A stretch of 36,270 bases of DNA from an uncultured Oscillospiraceae bacterium (GCA_910579155.1 CAJTTS010000012.1:32754-69023), one strand, 5' to 3'; positions 15,825 through 24,432 are shown, numbered from the stretch's first letter. Numbers and translations: made by a program. The notes: generated by a model from the letters alone, not told the origin.

Positions 15825-17315
15825 TCACCCGGCCGCCTTATTCCGCTCCTTGGCCGCCCGCAGCAGGGGCGCCGCCAGAGCCAGCAGCCCCAGCGCCAAA
15901 AAGAATACTGAGACGGGGCGAGTGAAAAAGATGGCCGGGCTTCCCGCCGACATCACCAGCGACCGCCGGAGGTTGGTCTCCATCAGCTCCCCCAGCACAA
16001 GGCCGACGATGAACGGCTGGATGGGCATTTCAAATTTTTTCATGATAAAGCCAAAGAGCCCCGCCCCGATCATGATGAAGACGTCAAAGGAGACGTTGGA
16101 GATGGAGTAGGCCCCTACCACGCACAGGATCATGATGCAAGGGGGCAAAAGGACGGGCGGAATCCGGGAGAAATTGGCGAAGATGCGGGTAAAGGCCGCA
16201 CCCTGGAGCAGCATAAAGACGTTGATGAGGAACAGGCCCAGCATGATGCTGTACACCCAGGCGCCCTCGCTGGAGAACAGGGACAGGCCGGGGGTGATGC
16301 CCTGCATGGTCAGCGCCCCCAGCAGCACCGCCACCGAGGCGTCTCCCGGAATGCCAAAAGTCAGCAGGGGGATGAGAGTGGCGGCGGTGGTGGCGTTGTT
16401 TGCGGCCTCCGGCGCGATCACGCCCTCAATGCACCCCTGGCCGAATTCCTCCGGGTGCTTGGAGCGGCGCTTGGCGTCGTTGTAGGAGAACATGGCGGCG
16501 ATCACGCCGCCCGTCCCGGGCACCGTACCGATCACAATCCCGTAGATGGAGGAAAACAGCCACTCCTTCCAGTGCTTCAAAATGTCCAGCACCTTGATGG
16601 TGGCCTTCTGGTACTTGATCGCCCCCACGGTTGAACCCGGCCCCGCGCCGTACAGCTCCCCGGACTTGAACAGGATCTCGCACAGGGCGAATACGCCCAG
16701 CAGGATGCTCACCGGCTTCAGTCCGGCCATCAGGTTCAGGTTGCCAAACATCAGCCGCTGGGTACCCTCCACCGGGTCAATGCCGATGGTGGAGCAGGTC
16801 AGCCCCAGCAGGGCCATGATGATCCCCTTGATTACCTTGTCCCCCGCGATGCCAATAACTGTACACAGGCCAAAAATACACAGGGAAAAGTATTCCGGAG
16901 CTTGGATATTCAAGGAGGCCTTGGCGATCACAGGGGCAAAGAACAGCAGGGAGGCCGCGCTGAGCAACCCGCCCGCGCCGGACGCCACCAGCGCCGCCTT
17001 CAGCGCGTCCGCCGCCCGGCCCTTCCGGTTCAGGGGATAGCCGTCCAGCGCCGTGGCGCAGGCCGCCGGGGTGCCGGGGGTGTTGATCAGGATGGCGGTG
17101 ATGGAGCCGCCGTACACCGCGCCGCAGTAGGCCCCCAGCATGAGGTACATCCCGGCGATGGACTCCATCCCGAAGGTGAGGGGCAGCAGGATGGCGATGG
17201 CAAACACCACGTTCAGCCCGGGCAGCGCGCCGATGGTCACCCCCGCCGCCACGCCCACGTTCATCATCAGCAGGTTCCTGACGGAAAAGATGGTCTGTAA
17301 TACTTCCAAGCTCAT
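15825..17315 (-). CDS. tctA: Tripartite tricarboxylate transporter, large permease (TctA)
   Basis: The 496-residue large membrane subunit of a TTT carrier, with the normal dozen or so membrane segments. Family motifs are GALPGLNVVFAIAILLPLTF near the N-terminus, YGGSITAILINTPGTPA with ATALDGYPLNRKG, and the second repeat GTVPGTGGVIAAMFSY plus LTFGIPGDASVAVLLGALTMQG. Start at ATG 17315 after GGGGAGGG; the longer in-frame extension has no ribosome site. It follows tctB by 16 bp. TTT systems use an ion gradient and a high-affinity extracytoplasmic binding protein to import carboxylates. Here the neighbours suggest a sulfated ligand (inference). Confidence 0.95.
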   Translation of the reverse strand: MSLEVLQTIFSVRNLLMMNVGVAAGVTIGALPGLNVVFAIAILLPLTFGMESIAGMYLMLGAYCGAVYGGSITAILINTPGTPAACATALDGYPLNRKGRAADALKAALVASGAGGLLSAASLLFFAPVIAKASLNIQAPEYFSLCIFGLCTVIGIAGDKVIKGIIMALLGLTCSTIGIDPVEGTQRLMFGNLNLMAGLKPVSILLGVFALCEILFKSGELYGAGPGSTVGAIKYQKATIKVLDILKHWKEWLFSSIYGIVIGTVPGTGGVIAAMFSYNDAKRRSKHPEEFGQGCIEGVIAPEAANNATTAATLIPLLTFGIPGDASVAVLLGALTMQGITPGLSLFSSEGAWVYSIMLGLFLINVFMLLQGAAFTRIFANFSRIPPVLLPPCIMILCVVGAYSISNVSFDVFIMIGAGLFGFIMKKFEMPIQPFIVGLVLGELMETNLRRSLVMSAGSPAIFFTRPVSVFFLALGLLALAAPLLRAAKERNKAAG

Positions 17316-17331
17316 TGTAATCCCTCCCCGC

Positions 17332-17823
17332 CTAAGGCAGCACGACCTGGAGTACAAACCGGAACAGCACGTAGACAACAGCGGCAAAACCGTATACATA
17401 CAGGTAGTAGGTCCACTTTCGGCATCCCATCACCGCCAGGAGAGCGGGCGGAACCAGCAAGGTGGACCAGATATACCCGATTTTGGCAAACAGAACCCCG
17501 TAGAGCAGGATCAGCCCGAATACCGCGTAGGGGACCAGCGCCTTGGCCAGCGGCTCCTTCGCGCTCTCTTTCCGGGGCTGTTCCGCCGCCCGCCGTTTTA
17601 GAACAAAAATCTTCCGGACGGCGTCCGCCATCCCGATGGCGGACATCCCCATCAGCGCGATGGCCAACAGGCTGGGGTAGGTCCGGCTGGTGAACGCGAT
17701 ATCCGCCCCCCAGGTGCTCCGCAGGGGGATCTGCGCCGGGATCACCACCGTGTAAAACAGGATGCTCAGCACCAGAAGCACCGCCATAAAGCAGAACTCC
17801 CGTCTGGCTTTTTTCAGCTCCAT
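17332..17823 (-). CDS. tctB: Tripartite tricarboxylate transporter, small permease (TctB)
   Basis: A 163-residue small membrane subunit. Start at ATG 17823, after GGAGGAGG. It has four hydrophobic segments (FMAVLLVLSILFYTVVIP, YPSLLAIALMGMSAIGMA, YAVFGLILLYGVLFAKIGY, YLYVYGFAAVVYVLFRFVL), the usual TctB topology, with a charged cytoplasmic loop RRAAEQPRKESAKEP. It lies between tctC and tctA in the operon. Confidence 0.88.
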   Translation of the reverse strand: MELKKARREFCFMAVLLVLSILFYTVVIPAQIPLRSTWGADIAFTSRTYPSLLAIALMGMSAIGMADAVRKIFVLKRRAAEQPRKESAKEPLAKALVPYAVFGLILLYGVLFAKIGYIWSTLLVPPALLAVMGCRKWTYYLYVYGFAAVVYVLFRFVLQVVLP

Positions 17824-17865
17824 AAAAATACCTCCTCCCCGTACCGGGAACACGAAACAGAAGCC

Positions 17866-17905
17866 GCGGCAGGCGAAGCGCGGGGTCAGCCGGTTCACCT
17901 GCCGC
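17866..17905 (-). promoter_or_regulatory. Intercistronic hairpin between tctC and tctB
   Basis: 8-bp inverted repeat (GCGGCAGG / CCTGCCGC) with a 24-base loop in the 117-bp gap after tctC. No T run follows. It may stabilise the upstream tctC mRNA, as is common where a binding protein is needed in excess (inference). Confidence 0.4.
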
Positions 17906-17940
17906 AGGATTTCGCTACGTTACTTGTGGAACGCGGACTC

Positions 17941-19023
17941 TCAGCCCGCAGCCAGCCCCAGCGAGGCCAGCACATCCTGATACGCCGCGGAAGCGTCCTT
18001 CAGGTACTGGGTCACTTCCTCCTCGGTGTACTCGGGCAGGGGATCGCGCCCCGAATCCTTCAGATAGGTCTGGTAGGCGTCGGTGTGGACGGCCTCGTCG
18101 ATCTTCACCTTGAGCCATTCCACGATCTCGTCCGGCGTGTCCTTGTGAACCGCGACCCAGAGCAAGCCCTTGAAGCCGCCGATGTCCGTAACATCGTAAT
18201 CGGTAATGGCGGGCACGTCCGGTAAAAGCCCGCTGGGCTCATCACTGAGGATCGCGATGGCCCTCAGCTCACCGGCCTCCACACGGGGGGCCGCGTCGGT
18301 GGAGTCCAGCACGCCGAACTCCACCGTGCCGCTGAGCAGGGCGGCGATGTTCTCGCCGGCATTGGAGTAGGCCACGCAAGCCCCGGTATCGGCGCCAAGC
18401 TGGTTCAGGGCAGTGGTCAGGGCCAGGTGCCCGTGGCCGCCGGTGGCGGGGATGCCGTAGGTGAAGCGGCTGCCGCCGGTGACATAGGCGATCCAGTCCT
18501 CCACGTTCTGAATTTCGGAGGCGGCGGGCACCACCAGCACGTCGTGGACAAAAGCGCTGATGAAGCACAGGTGCCGGAAGTCGTCGATGGAATAGGCCAC
18601 CTCGTTCATGTTGGGCTGGATCAGCCCCCAGGCGTTGGCCCCGGTCAGCAGGGTGTAGCCGTCCCCACCCCGGTTCACAGCCTCTGTCGTTCCCAGGGTT
18701 TGGGATGCGCCGGCGATGTTCTCCACCACGATGCTTTTTCCCAGATCCAGACTGTCCGCCAGCGCCCTGGTGGGCAGGTCAATGGTGGCGCCTGCCGCAG
18801 CGGGGACAATCCAGGTGATGGTCTTGGAGGGGTAACCCTCCGGCTGCCGGACCCCCGCAGGCGCCGGGGTACCCTCCGGCGCAGGCGTGGTCGCCTCCGG
18901 GGTGCTTGTGGCCGGCGGCGGGTCGCTGGACGCCGATTCCTTGGGGGCGCAGGCGGCAAGCCCCACCAGCAGTCCGGCCGTCAGCAGGGTGGCGGTCAGC
19001 TTCTTCCAGGTCTTCCATTTCAT
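17941..19023 (-). CDS. tctC: TTT solute-binding lipoprotein (TctC/Bug family)
   Basis: The 360-residue binding protein has a type II signal peptide (KLTATLLTAGLLVGLAAC, lipobox LAAC, Cys25 lipidated) and a Thr/Pro-rich linker. The mature Bug fold begins YPSKTITWIVPAAAGATIDLPTRALAD and contains VVENIAGASQTLGTTEAVNRGGDGYTLL, a family ligand-loop region. Bug proteins hold small carboxylates through water-bridged contacts, and ligand identity cannot be read from the sequence. First gene of the minus-strand operon tctC-tctB-tctA-sulfatase, divergent from the ROK regulator. Confidence 0.95.
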   Translation of the reverse strand: MKWKTWKKLTATLLTAGLLVGLAACAPKESASSDPPPATSTPEATTPAPEGTPAPAGVRQPEGYPSKTITWIVPAAAGATIDLPTRALADSLDLGKSIVVENIAGASQTLGTTEAVNRGGDGYTLLTGANAWGLIQPNMNEVAYSIDDFRHLCFISAFVHDVLVVPAASEIQNVEDWIAYVTGGSRFTYGIPATGGHGHLALTTALNQLGADTGACVAYSNAGENIAALLSGTVEFGVLDSTDAAPRVEAGELRAIAILSDEPSGLLPDVPAITDYDVTDIGGFKGLLWVAVHKDTPDEIVEWLKVKIDEAVHTDAYQTYLKDSGRDPLPEYTEEEVTQYLKDASAAYQDVLASLGLAAG

Positions 19024-19088
19024 GTTCCATAACCTCCAGTCATTTTTCGGATGCGTTGTTGACGGTGTCGCTCTGTTGCCTCCAGTTT

Positions 19089-19105
19089 GATAAAATCGCT
19101 TTATC
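19089..19105. promoter_or_regulatory. Putative operator downstream of the tct promoter
   Basis: Dyad GATAAAATCGCTTTATC (6-bp perfect arms) begins about 10 bases past the -10 of the tct promoter, where a bound repressor would block transcription. The divergent ROK protein is the natural candidate regulator. Confidence 0.5.
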
Positions 19106-19113
19106 TAAGTTTG

Positions 19114-19142
19114 ATCATAGCAGACAATCATTAATTTGTCAA
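19114..19142 (-). promoter_or_regulatory. Strong sigma-A promoter of the tctCBA-sulfatase operon
   Basis: On the minus strand TTGACA, 17 bases, TATGAT. Confidence 0.85.
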
Positions 19143-19177
19143 CACCTTTTTGGCAGGAATCGCAACACGGATTTTGC

Positions 19178-19208
19178 CTGATAAATATAATAAAGAAAAA
19201 TATTCAGG
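19178..19208. promoter_or_regulatory. AT-rich inverted repeat in the divergent promoter region
   Basis: CCTGA...AAATAT and ATATTCAGG form an imperfect dyad upstream of both divergent promoters. It could be an activator site; nothing else supports this. Confidence 0.3.
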
Positions 19209-19230
19209 AAGAAAAAAGCAAAAAATAGGC

Positions 19231-19259
19231 TTGCATTTTCGTTCCGATTTGTTTATACT
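19231..19259 (+). promoter_or_regulatory. Sigma-A promoter of the ROK regulator gene
   Basis: TTGCAT at 19231-19236, spacer 17, TATACT at 19254-19259. It probably also reads into the downstream sulfatase and maturase genes. Confidence 0.75.
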
Positions 19260-19268
19260 TAAATAAAC
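19251..19268. promoter_or_regulatory. Putative operator overlapping the ROK gene -10
   Basis: Dyad GTTTATACTTAAATAAAC (6-bp perfect arms) covers the -10 element, an ideal autorepression site. Confidence 0.5.
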
Positions 19269-19335
19269 CAATTTTCTATAACAAAGCCATCAATTGACGG
19301 GCCGGCCTACGCGCCCGTCGGGAAAGAGGTGCGCC

Positions 19336-20478
19336 ATGGCAAAACAAACCGCTTCCGAAATCCATGACCACAATTTGAACCGCATTTATCGTCTCACCTA
19401 TCAGACCGGCCGGATCTCCAGAATCGCCCTGGCCGAGCAGCTTGGGTTGAGCCTGCCCACGGTGTCCCAAGCGCTGAAGCAGTTGGAGGAGGCGCGGCTC
19501 ATTGAGCGCAACGGGCTGTTCCAGTCCACGGGCGGGCGCAAGTCCATCGTCTATACCTGCGTCGCCAACGCCCGTGTGGCAGTGGGAGTCCAGATCAGTG
19601 AAAATCACCTGCGCCTGGCGGCCATCGACCTGTACGGCACGGTCATCAAGCGCGCCGCCCACCGCTGCCCCTATGCCCACCGCCCGGAGTATTACCAGAC
19701 CTTCGGCCGCCTGGTCAACGAGTTCTGCCAGTCACTGAACCTCTCCCCCCACCGCATCCTGGGCGTTGGAATCGCCATCAAGAGCCTGCTCTCCGCCGAC
19801 CATATGACCGTCACCCAAGGCATCCGGCTGGGCAGCGCGGGCGCCACGCTGTCCGACTTCGCCGCCTGTCTGAACTATCCCTGCCGCCTGATCCACGACG
19901 TGGACGCGGCGGCAGAGGCGGAAATCTGGTTTTCCCCCGACATCGTCAACGCCCTGTATGTCTCGCTGAACTACGACTTGGGCGGCTCCCTCATCATCCA
20001 GGGGCAGATCCACCGGGGCAAGGAGTACCGCAGCGGCTTGATTGAGCATATGTGCCTCTACCCCAACGGCCGGAAATGCTATTGCGGCAACCGCGGCTGC
20101 GTATCCGCCTACTGCTCCGCCCACGTGCTGCTGGACGACGGCGTCCCCTCCTTCGAGGACTTTTTCCAGCGTCTCCGGGGCGGCGAGGCCAAGTGCGGGG
20201 AAATCTGGCTGAACTACCTGGAGCAGTTGTCCATCGCCCTGCTCAGTATGCATATGCTGCTGGACTGCGACATCATTTTGGGCGGTGCGCTGGGGCGGTT
20301 CCTCACCATTGACGACGTGCGGCTCCTCCAGCGCACAATCCGCAGCCAGTCCGTCTTTGCCCCGGCCTCCGACTTTATCCGCATCGGCCACACCGAAACG
20401 GACATTTTTTCCTGCGGCGCGGCAATCCCCTATATCCGGGAGTATCTGGCCGGCTTTTCCCCCGGGCCCATCCCATAA
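19336..20478 (+). CDS. ROK-family transcriptional regulator
   Basis: A 380-residue NagC/XylR-like regulator. The N-terminal winged helix (residues 10-70) contains ISRIALAEQLGLSLPTVSQALKQLEEARLI. The ROK domain follows, with the zinc-site motif CYCGNRGC preceded by LIEHMC. A kinase-like DLGGSL-type turn is present (LNYDLGGSLIIQGQ), but the usual catalytic DxGxT is not clear, so it is a regulator rather than a sugar kinase. The ATG at 19336 follows GAAAGAGGTG. Divergent from tctC and upstream of sulfatase and maturase genes, it probably controls the whole sulfate-ester locus in response to the imported compound or its desulfated product. Confidence 0.92.
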   Translation: MAKQTASEIHDHNLNRIYRLTYQTGRISRIALAEQLGLSLPTVSQALKQLEEARLIERNGLFQSTGGRKSIVYTCVANARVAVGVQISENHLRLAAIDLYGTVIKRAAHRCPYAHRPEYYQTFGRLVNEFCQSLNLSPHRILGVGIAIKSLLSADHMTVTQGIRLGSAGATLSDFAACLNYPCRLIHDVDAAAEAEIWFSPDIVNALYVSLNYDLGGSLIIQGQIHRGKEYRSGLIEHMCLYPNGRKCYCGNRGCVSAYCSAHVLLDDGVPSFEDFFQRLRGGEAKCGEIWLNYLEQLSIALLSMHMLLDCDIILGGALGRFLTIDDVRLLQRTIRSQSVFAPASDFIRIGHTETDIFSCGAAIPYIREYLAGFSPGPIP

Positions 20479-20526
20479 GCCCAAGCCGGCACAGGAAATC
20501 ATTTACCAAGAAAGGGAGTTTTATCA

Positions 20527-22053
20527 ATGAACGAAGCCCGCGATCCCCGCCCCAACATTCTTTTGGTCGTGACCGACCAGCAGCGGTTTGACACACTGGG
20601 CTGTTATGGTAATCCCCATGTAGACACTCCCAACCTGGACAAATTCGCCGCCGGCGGCGTCCTGTTTGAGCGCGCCTACTGCCAGTCGCCGGTGTGCACG
20701 CCCAGCCGGGCGTCCTTCCTCACCGGGCGATACCCCCGCACCACCCGCTGCCGGGCCAACGGGCAGTCCATGCCCCCATACGAGCGCCTGATCTCCCGTG
20801 TTCTGGCAGACCAGGGCTATTACTGCGGGCTGGCGGGCAAACTGCACCTGGCTCCCTGCGGGCCCAACGCCTGCCCGATTTATGAGAACCGCATCGACGA
20901 CGGATTTGTGGAGTTCCACTGGGCCCACAACCCTTCCGGCATCGGCAACGACGGCCTCCCCGAGTCGGGCGGCACTTACTGGAGCGGCAATGAGTACAGC
21001 CACTGGCTGTTCCAGCGGGGGGTGGAGTACAAATGCACCGACTACGATAAAATGGGCTACGTAAAAATCGGGATGGATGAGGAGAACCACTTCACCCGGT
21101 GGTGCATGGATCAGGCCATCCACTGGATCCGATATTCCGCAGAGGAAAAGCGGAACATGCCCCGGTTCAGCTCCCCGCCCTGGTTCTATAACATCAACAT
21201 CTTCGACCCCCACCACGCCTTCGACCCGCCTAAGCGCCTGCTGGACAAGTACCTGGCGCGGGCGGACAGCCTGCCCCTGCCCAATTACCTCCCCGGCGAG
21301 TGGGACGGCAAGACCGTATTTCAGCGGCTGGACCACGCCAACGCCTACAACAACACCAGCACTCCCCACCACTTCTGCTTTGACGAGATGACCCCGGAGG
21401 ATCACCGGAACATCAAGGCCGCCTACTACGCCATGGTGGAGCTGATCGACATCCAGTTCGGGCGGCTGATGGCGGCGCTGGAGGAATCCGGGGAGATCGA
21501 CAACACCATTGTAGTGTTTACCTCCGACCACGGAGAAATGCTGGGCGACCATGGGATTTATTTAAAGGGCCCCTATTTCTACGAGGGCATGGCCCACGTC
21601 CCCCTGATCGTCTCCTGGAAGGGCCACTTTACCCCAGGCATCCGCCTCCAAACGCTGACGGAGCTGACGGACCTGGTGCCCACCTTCGAGGAACTCTGCC
21701 TGGGGGAGATCGAACCCGGCGTCCAGGGCCGCTCCCTGACCGGCGTGCTCACCGGGAAGCAGGACCCCGCGTCCCACCGGGACAGCGTTTACTGCGAGTA
21801 TTATGAGGCCATGCCTTGGCACGCCCAACCGGAGGCCCACGGCACCATGGTCTTCGACGGGCGGTACAAACTCTCCCGGTTCCACTCCTCCAAAGAGGGG
21901 GAGCTCTACGACCTCCAGTCGGACCCCGGCGAACTCCGGAACCTGTGGGCGGACCCCGCCCATTCCCAGGTAAAGATTCAAATGCTGGAGCTGCTGGCAG
22001 ACCGCATGGCGGATACGGTGGACCCCCTTCCCCTGGCAACGGATAAGTGGTAA
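20527..22053 (+). CDS. Sulfatase (Cys-type, family S1)
   Basis: A 508-residue sulfatase with the metal site DQQ (NILLVVTDQQRFDTLGCYG), the formylglycine motif CTPSR at residues 57-61 in SPVCTPSRASFLTGRYP, GKLHL, and FTSDHGEMLGDHG. The C-terminus GRYKLSRFHSSKEGELYDLQ is typical of the family. No signal peptide, so cytoplasmic. Start at ATG with AAGAAAGGGAG upstream. It is clearly not a recent duplicate of the 14289 sulfatase, since the two diverge outside the motifs; they may act on different ester positions or serial intermediates. Followed by the maturase gene on the same strand. Confidence 0.93.
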   Translation: MNEARDPRPNILLVVTDQQRFDTLGCYGNPHVDTPNLDKFAAGGVLFERAYCQSPVCTPSRASFLTGRYPRTTRCRANGQSMPPYERLISRVLADQGYYCGLAGKLHLAPCGPNACPIYENRIDDGFVEFHWAHNPSGIGNDGLPESGGTYWSGNEYSHWLFQRGVEYKCTDYDKMGYVKIGMDEENHFTRWCMDQAIHWIRYSAEEKRNMPRFSSPPWFYNINIFDPHHAFDPPKRLLDKYLARADSLPLPNYLPGEWDGKTVFQRLDHANAYNNTSTPHHFCFDEMTPEDHRNIKAAYYAMVELIDIQFGRLMAALEESGEIDNTIVVFTSDHGEMLGDHGIYLKGPYFYEGMAHVPLIVSWKGHFTPGIRLQTLTELTDLVPTFEELCLGEIEPGVQGRSLTGVLTGKQDPASHRDSVYCEYYEAMPWHAQPEAHGTMVFDGRYKLSRFHSSKEGELYDLQSDPGELRNLWADPAHSQVKIQMLELLADRMADTVDPLPLATDKW

Positions 22054-22119
22054 TCACGAAAAAGCTTCGCCGCGAAACAGACTGACGCGGAATTGGCGGC
22101 GGACGCCTGACAAACATAA

Positions 22120-22157
22120 AAGTCCGGCCCAGAGCAAGATTCTCCGGACCGGACCTT
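22120..22157 (+). promoter_or_regulatory. Hairpin between the sulfatase and maturase genes
   Basis: GTCCGG ... CCGGAC with a small inner hairpin, followed by only three T. It looks like a weak attenuator that would lower maturase expression relative to the sulfatase. Confidence 0.35.
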
Positions 22158-22178
22158 TCAAAGAAAGGGGCGGAGTTT

Positions 22179-23369
22179 ATGGGTAAGTCCAGACTTCATA
22201 TTATGCTCAAGCCGGTAAGTGGGCTGTGCAATCTTCGGTGCAAATACTGCTTTTACGCGGACGAGACCACAAAGCGGGATGTGGGCGACCGCGGGACGAT
22301 GTCCCCGGCCACGCTGGAAAACGTCCTTCGCAACGCGCTGGCCGAGTGCTCCGGCCATTTGACGGTGGCGTTTCAAGGGGGCGAGCCCATGTTGGCCGGG
22401 CAGCCGTTTTTTGAGCAGGCCATGGCGCTGGCGGAAAAGCACAACGTCCACCGCTGCCGGATCGACTGGGCCATCCAGACCAACGGCGCCCTGTTGGATG
22501 AGGACTGGTGCCTCCTGTTCGCCCGGGGCCGCTTCCTGGTGGGCGTGTCCCTGGACGGGGACAAGGCTCTTCACGACGCCAACCGGGTGGACCCCCAGGG
22601 CCGGGGGTCTTACAGCCGGGTGCTCCGGGGGATTCGCCTGTTGGAAAAGCACGGGGTGGACTTCAATATCCTCACCGTACTCACCTCCGACGTCTGCCGG
22701 TCCTTCCGCCGGGTTTACAATTTCTACAGCAAAAACAATTGGGATTTCCAGCAGTATATCCCCTGCCTGGACCCCCTGGGGGAGCCGCGGGGAGCGCGCC
22801 CGTGGTCGCTGACCCCGGAGCGGTACGCCCAGTACCTCAAGACCGCCTTCGACTGCTGGTACGGGGACATTCTGTCCGGGCGCAAAAAGTACCACCGCTA
22901 TTTTGACAACCTTCTGCTCCTCTTGGACGGGCAGCCGCCGGAGGCGTGCGGCATGGGCGGCATATGCGGGATGCAGTACGTGGTGGAGGCGGACGGCTGC
23001 GTTTATCCCTGCGACTTCTACATGCTGGACCAGTACCAGTTGGGCAATCTCAACGAAGACAGCTTCGCGGATTTGGACCGTCGGCGGGAGGAGCTGCGCT
23101 GGATAGAGCAGAGCCGGGAGCAGGCGGCGGAGTGCGCCGCCTGCCCGTGGCACGCGCTGTGCCGGGGCGGGTGCCGCCGGGACCGGGACTACTTTGAAGC
23201 GGGTATCGGAATCAATTATTTCTGCGCCGCCTACCGGGAATTCTTCCCTTACGCGTACCCCCGGCTGGTCCAGGTACATCAGCTTCTGAGCGCGGCCCGC
23301 AATCCGGCGGGGCAAACGGCAGACGGGCGGGTTTCCCCTATAGAGTTTTTCAAAAGTCGAGGCGTCTAA
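22179..23369 (+). CDS. Anaerobic sulfatase-maturating enzyme (radical SAM, SPASM)
   Basis: A 396-residue radical-SAM enzyme that converts the active-site cysteine of Cys-type sulfatases to C-alpha-formylglycine without oxygen. The cluster motif CNLRCKYC gives Cys17, Cys21 and Cys24. Other signatures are FQGGEPMLAG, IQTNGALLD and VGVSLDGDKALHDANR. The C-terminal SPASM domain has the auxiliary-cluster cysteines (CGMGGICGMQYVVEADGCVYPCDFY ends here in two blocks; CAACPWHALCRGGC; YFCAAYREFF). Its substrates are very likely the two CxPSR sulfatases in this locus. The C-terminal tail after YPRLVQVHQLL is variable. Confidence 0.94.
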   Translation: MGKSRLHIMLKPVSGLCNLRCKYCFYADETTKRDVGDRGTMSPATLENVLRNALAECSGHLTVAFQGGEPMLAGQPFFEQAMALAEKHNVHRCRIDWAIQTNGALLDEDWCLLFARGRFLVGVSLDGDKALHDANRVDPQGRGSYSRVLRGIRLLEKHGVDFNILTVLTSDVCRSFRRVYNFYSKNNWDFQQYIPCLDPLGEPRGARPWSLTPERYAQYLKTAFDCWYGDILSGRKKYHRYFDNLLLLLDGQPPEACGMGGICGMQYVVEADGCVYPCDFYMLDQYQLGNLNEDSFADLDRRREELRWIEQSREQAAECAACPWHALCRGGCRRDRDYFEAGIGINYFCAAYREFFPYAYPRLVQVHQLLSAARNPAGQTADGRVSPIEFFKSRGV

Positions 23370-23409
23370 TTGGGATCATTATGAAAAAAACGAGCACAGG
23401 AAAATTGCC

Positions 23410-23438
23410 TTGAAAGAGGGCCAGAACATAGTTATAAT
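23410..23438 (+). promoter_or_regulatory. Sigma-A promoter of the GIY-YIG gene
   Basis: TTGAAA at 23410-23415, spacer 17, TATAAT at 23433-23438. Confidence 0.8.
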
Positions 23439-23477
23439 AGTTTCAAGATCAATCAAAGTTGTAATGGAGGGACGCTT

Positions 23478-23729
23478 TTGGCCTGGTACGTCTATATGCT
23501 CCGCTGCGGCGACGGTACGCTCTACACCGGTTGTACCAACGACCTTCGCCGGCGCTTGCAGGCCCACCAAAAGGGAAAGGGCGGCAAATATACCCGGAGC
23601 CACCTGCCGGTGGAGCTGGTGTACTCCGAGGAAGCGGCGGACAAAGCCCAGGCCCTTCGGCGGGAGGCGGCGGTTAAGCGTCTTTGCCGGAGGGAAAAGC
23701 TGGCCCTCATCGGGGAAAAGGACGGATAG
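23478..23729 (+). CDS. GIY-YIG domain protein (UPF0213/YhbQ type)
   Basis: An 83-residue single-domain GIY-YIG protein. The motif appears as YVYMLRCGDGTLYTGCTNDLRRRL, where VYM/YTG replace GIY/YIG, and the conserved catalytic arginine lies in LRRRLQAHQKGKGGKYTRSH. The glutamate that binds metal is in ALRREAAVKRL. Members are small structure-specific or orphan nucleases of unclear role. The TTG start at 23478 lies 7 bases after GGAGG. Own promoter, so independent of the maturase gene. Confidence 0.9.
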   Translation: MAWYVYMLRCGDGTLYTGCTNDLRRRLQAHQKGKGGKYTRSHLPVELVYSEEAADKAQALRREAAVKRLCRREKLALIGEKDG

Positions 23730-23852
23730 GACAAACAGGTGAACCGGCCGAAACAACCCGGAAAATTTGCGAAAATACAATCTTCAAACACAGGAGGACA
23801 GCACATTGCCGCCATGTGGCATGGCCTCCGGCGTATCACAAACCGCAACACG

Positions 23853-23888
23853 ATTCTCCGCCGATTTTTCCGGCGGAGAATTTTTTCC
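23853..23888 (+). terminator. Intrinsic terminator upstream of the ECF sigma gene
   Basis: An 11-bp perfect stem (ATTCTCCGCCG / CGGCGGAGAAT) with a 7-base loop and T run. It ends the GIY-YIG transcript or attenuates entry into the sigma operon. A further small hairpin GCCATG/CATGGC lies at 23812-23826. Confidence 0.85.
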
Positions 23889-23946
23889 CTCATCGCAGCA
23901 ATTGGCCCCGCTGATGCGTCAATATAGGTGAAAGGAGGTGGCCCGC

Positions 23947-24432
23947 ATGTCCCATACATCCAACCGGCCGGTGGATTGGGAAACCCTTGTCATACAAAAC
24001 GAAAACCGCCTGTACCGGGCGGCGTTGGCCATATTAGGCGACCCCCAGGAGGCGGAGGACGCCGTTCAGGACGCCTTCATCCGGTTCCTGGAGCGCGCCC
24101 CCGAACAGCTTGAAACCCCCGACGCCTGGCTGATGCGGGTGCTGATGAACGGCTGCAAAAGCCGTTTGCGCCTGGCCTGGCGGTGGGTGGGCCCGCTGCC
24201 GGAAACGCTGGCCGTCCCCGGCCCGGAGGAACGGGAGGAACTGGATGAGCTGTTCTCCCTCCCCCCGGAGGACCGGGCGGTGATCCACCTGCACTATTAC
24301 GAGGGCTGGTCCACCGACGAGATCGCCCGGATGCTGGGCCAGCGGCCTGGGACGGTGCGCTCCCGGCTCTCCCGGGCGAGAGGAAAGCTGCGGAAGCTGC
24401 TGGAAAAAGAACTGCAAGGAGGAACTTCATGA
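23947..24432 (+). CDS. ECF-type RNA polymerase sigma factor
   Basis: A 161-residue ECF sigma factor. Region 2 includes YRAALAILGDPQEAEDAVQDAFIRFLE, and region 4 includes LPPEDRAVIHLHYYEGWSTDEIARMLG with PGTVRSRLSRARGKLRKLL. ATG 23947 follows AAAGGAGGTG. The upstream sequence has GCAAT (23898) and CGTC (23917), a weak match to ECF-type -35/-10 elements, so self-activation is possible. The stop overlaps the start of the membrane protein gene (ATGA), the usual sigma/anti-sigma coupling. Confidence 0.93.
   Translation: MSHTSNRPVDWETLVIQNENRLYRAALAILGDPQEAEDAVQDAFIRFLERAPEQLETPDAWLMRVLMNGCKSRLRLAWRWVGPLPETLAVPGPEEREELDELFSLPPEDRAVIHLHYYEGWSTDEIARMLGQRPGTVRSRLSRARGKLRKLLEKELQGGTS

Noticed and set aside
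23814..23927. Basic 37-residue ORF (MWHGLRRITNRNTILRRFFR...) as a small toxin-like peptide
   Set aside because: The ribosome site lies 16 bases from the ATG, too far, and the frame runs through a terminator stem, which explains its arginine-rich translation.
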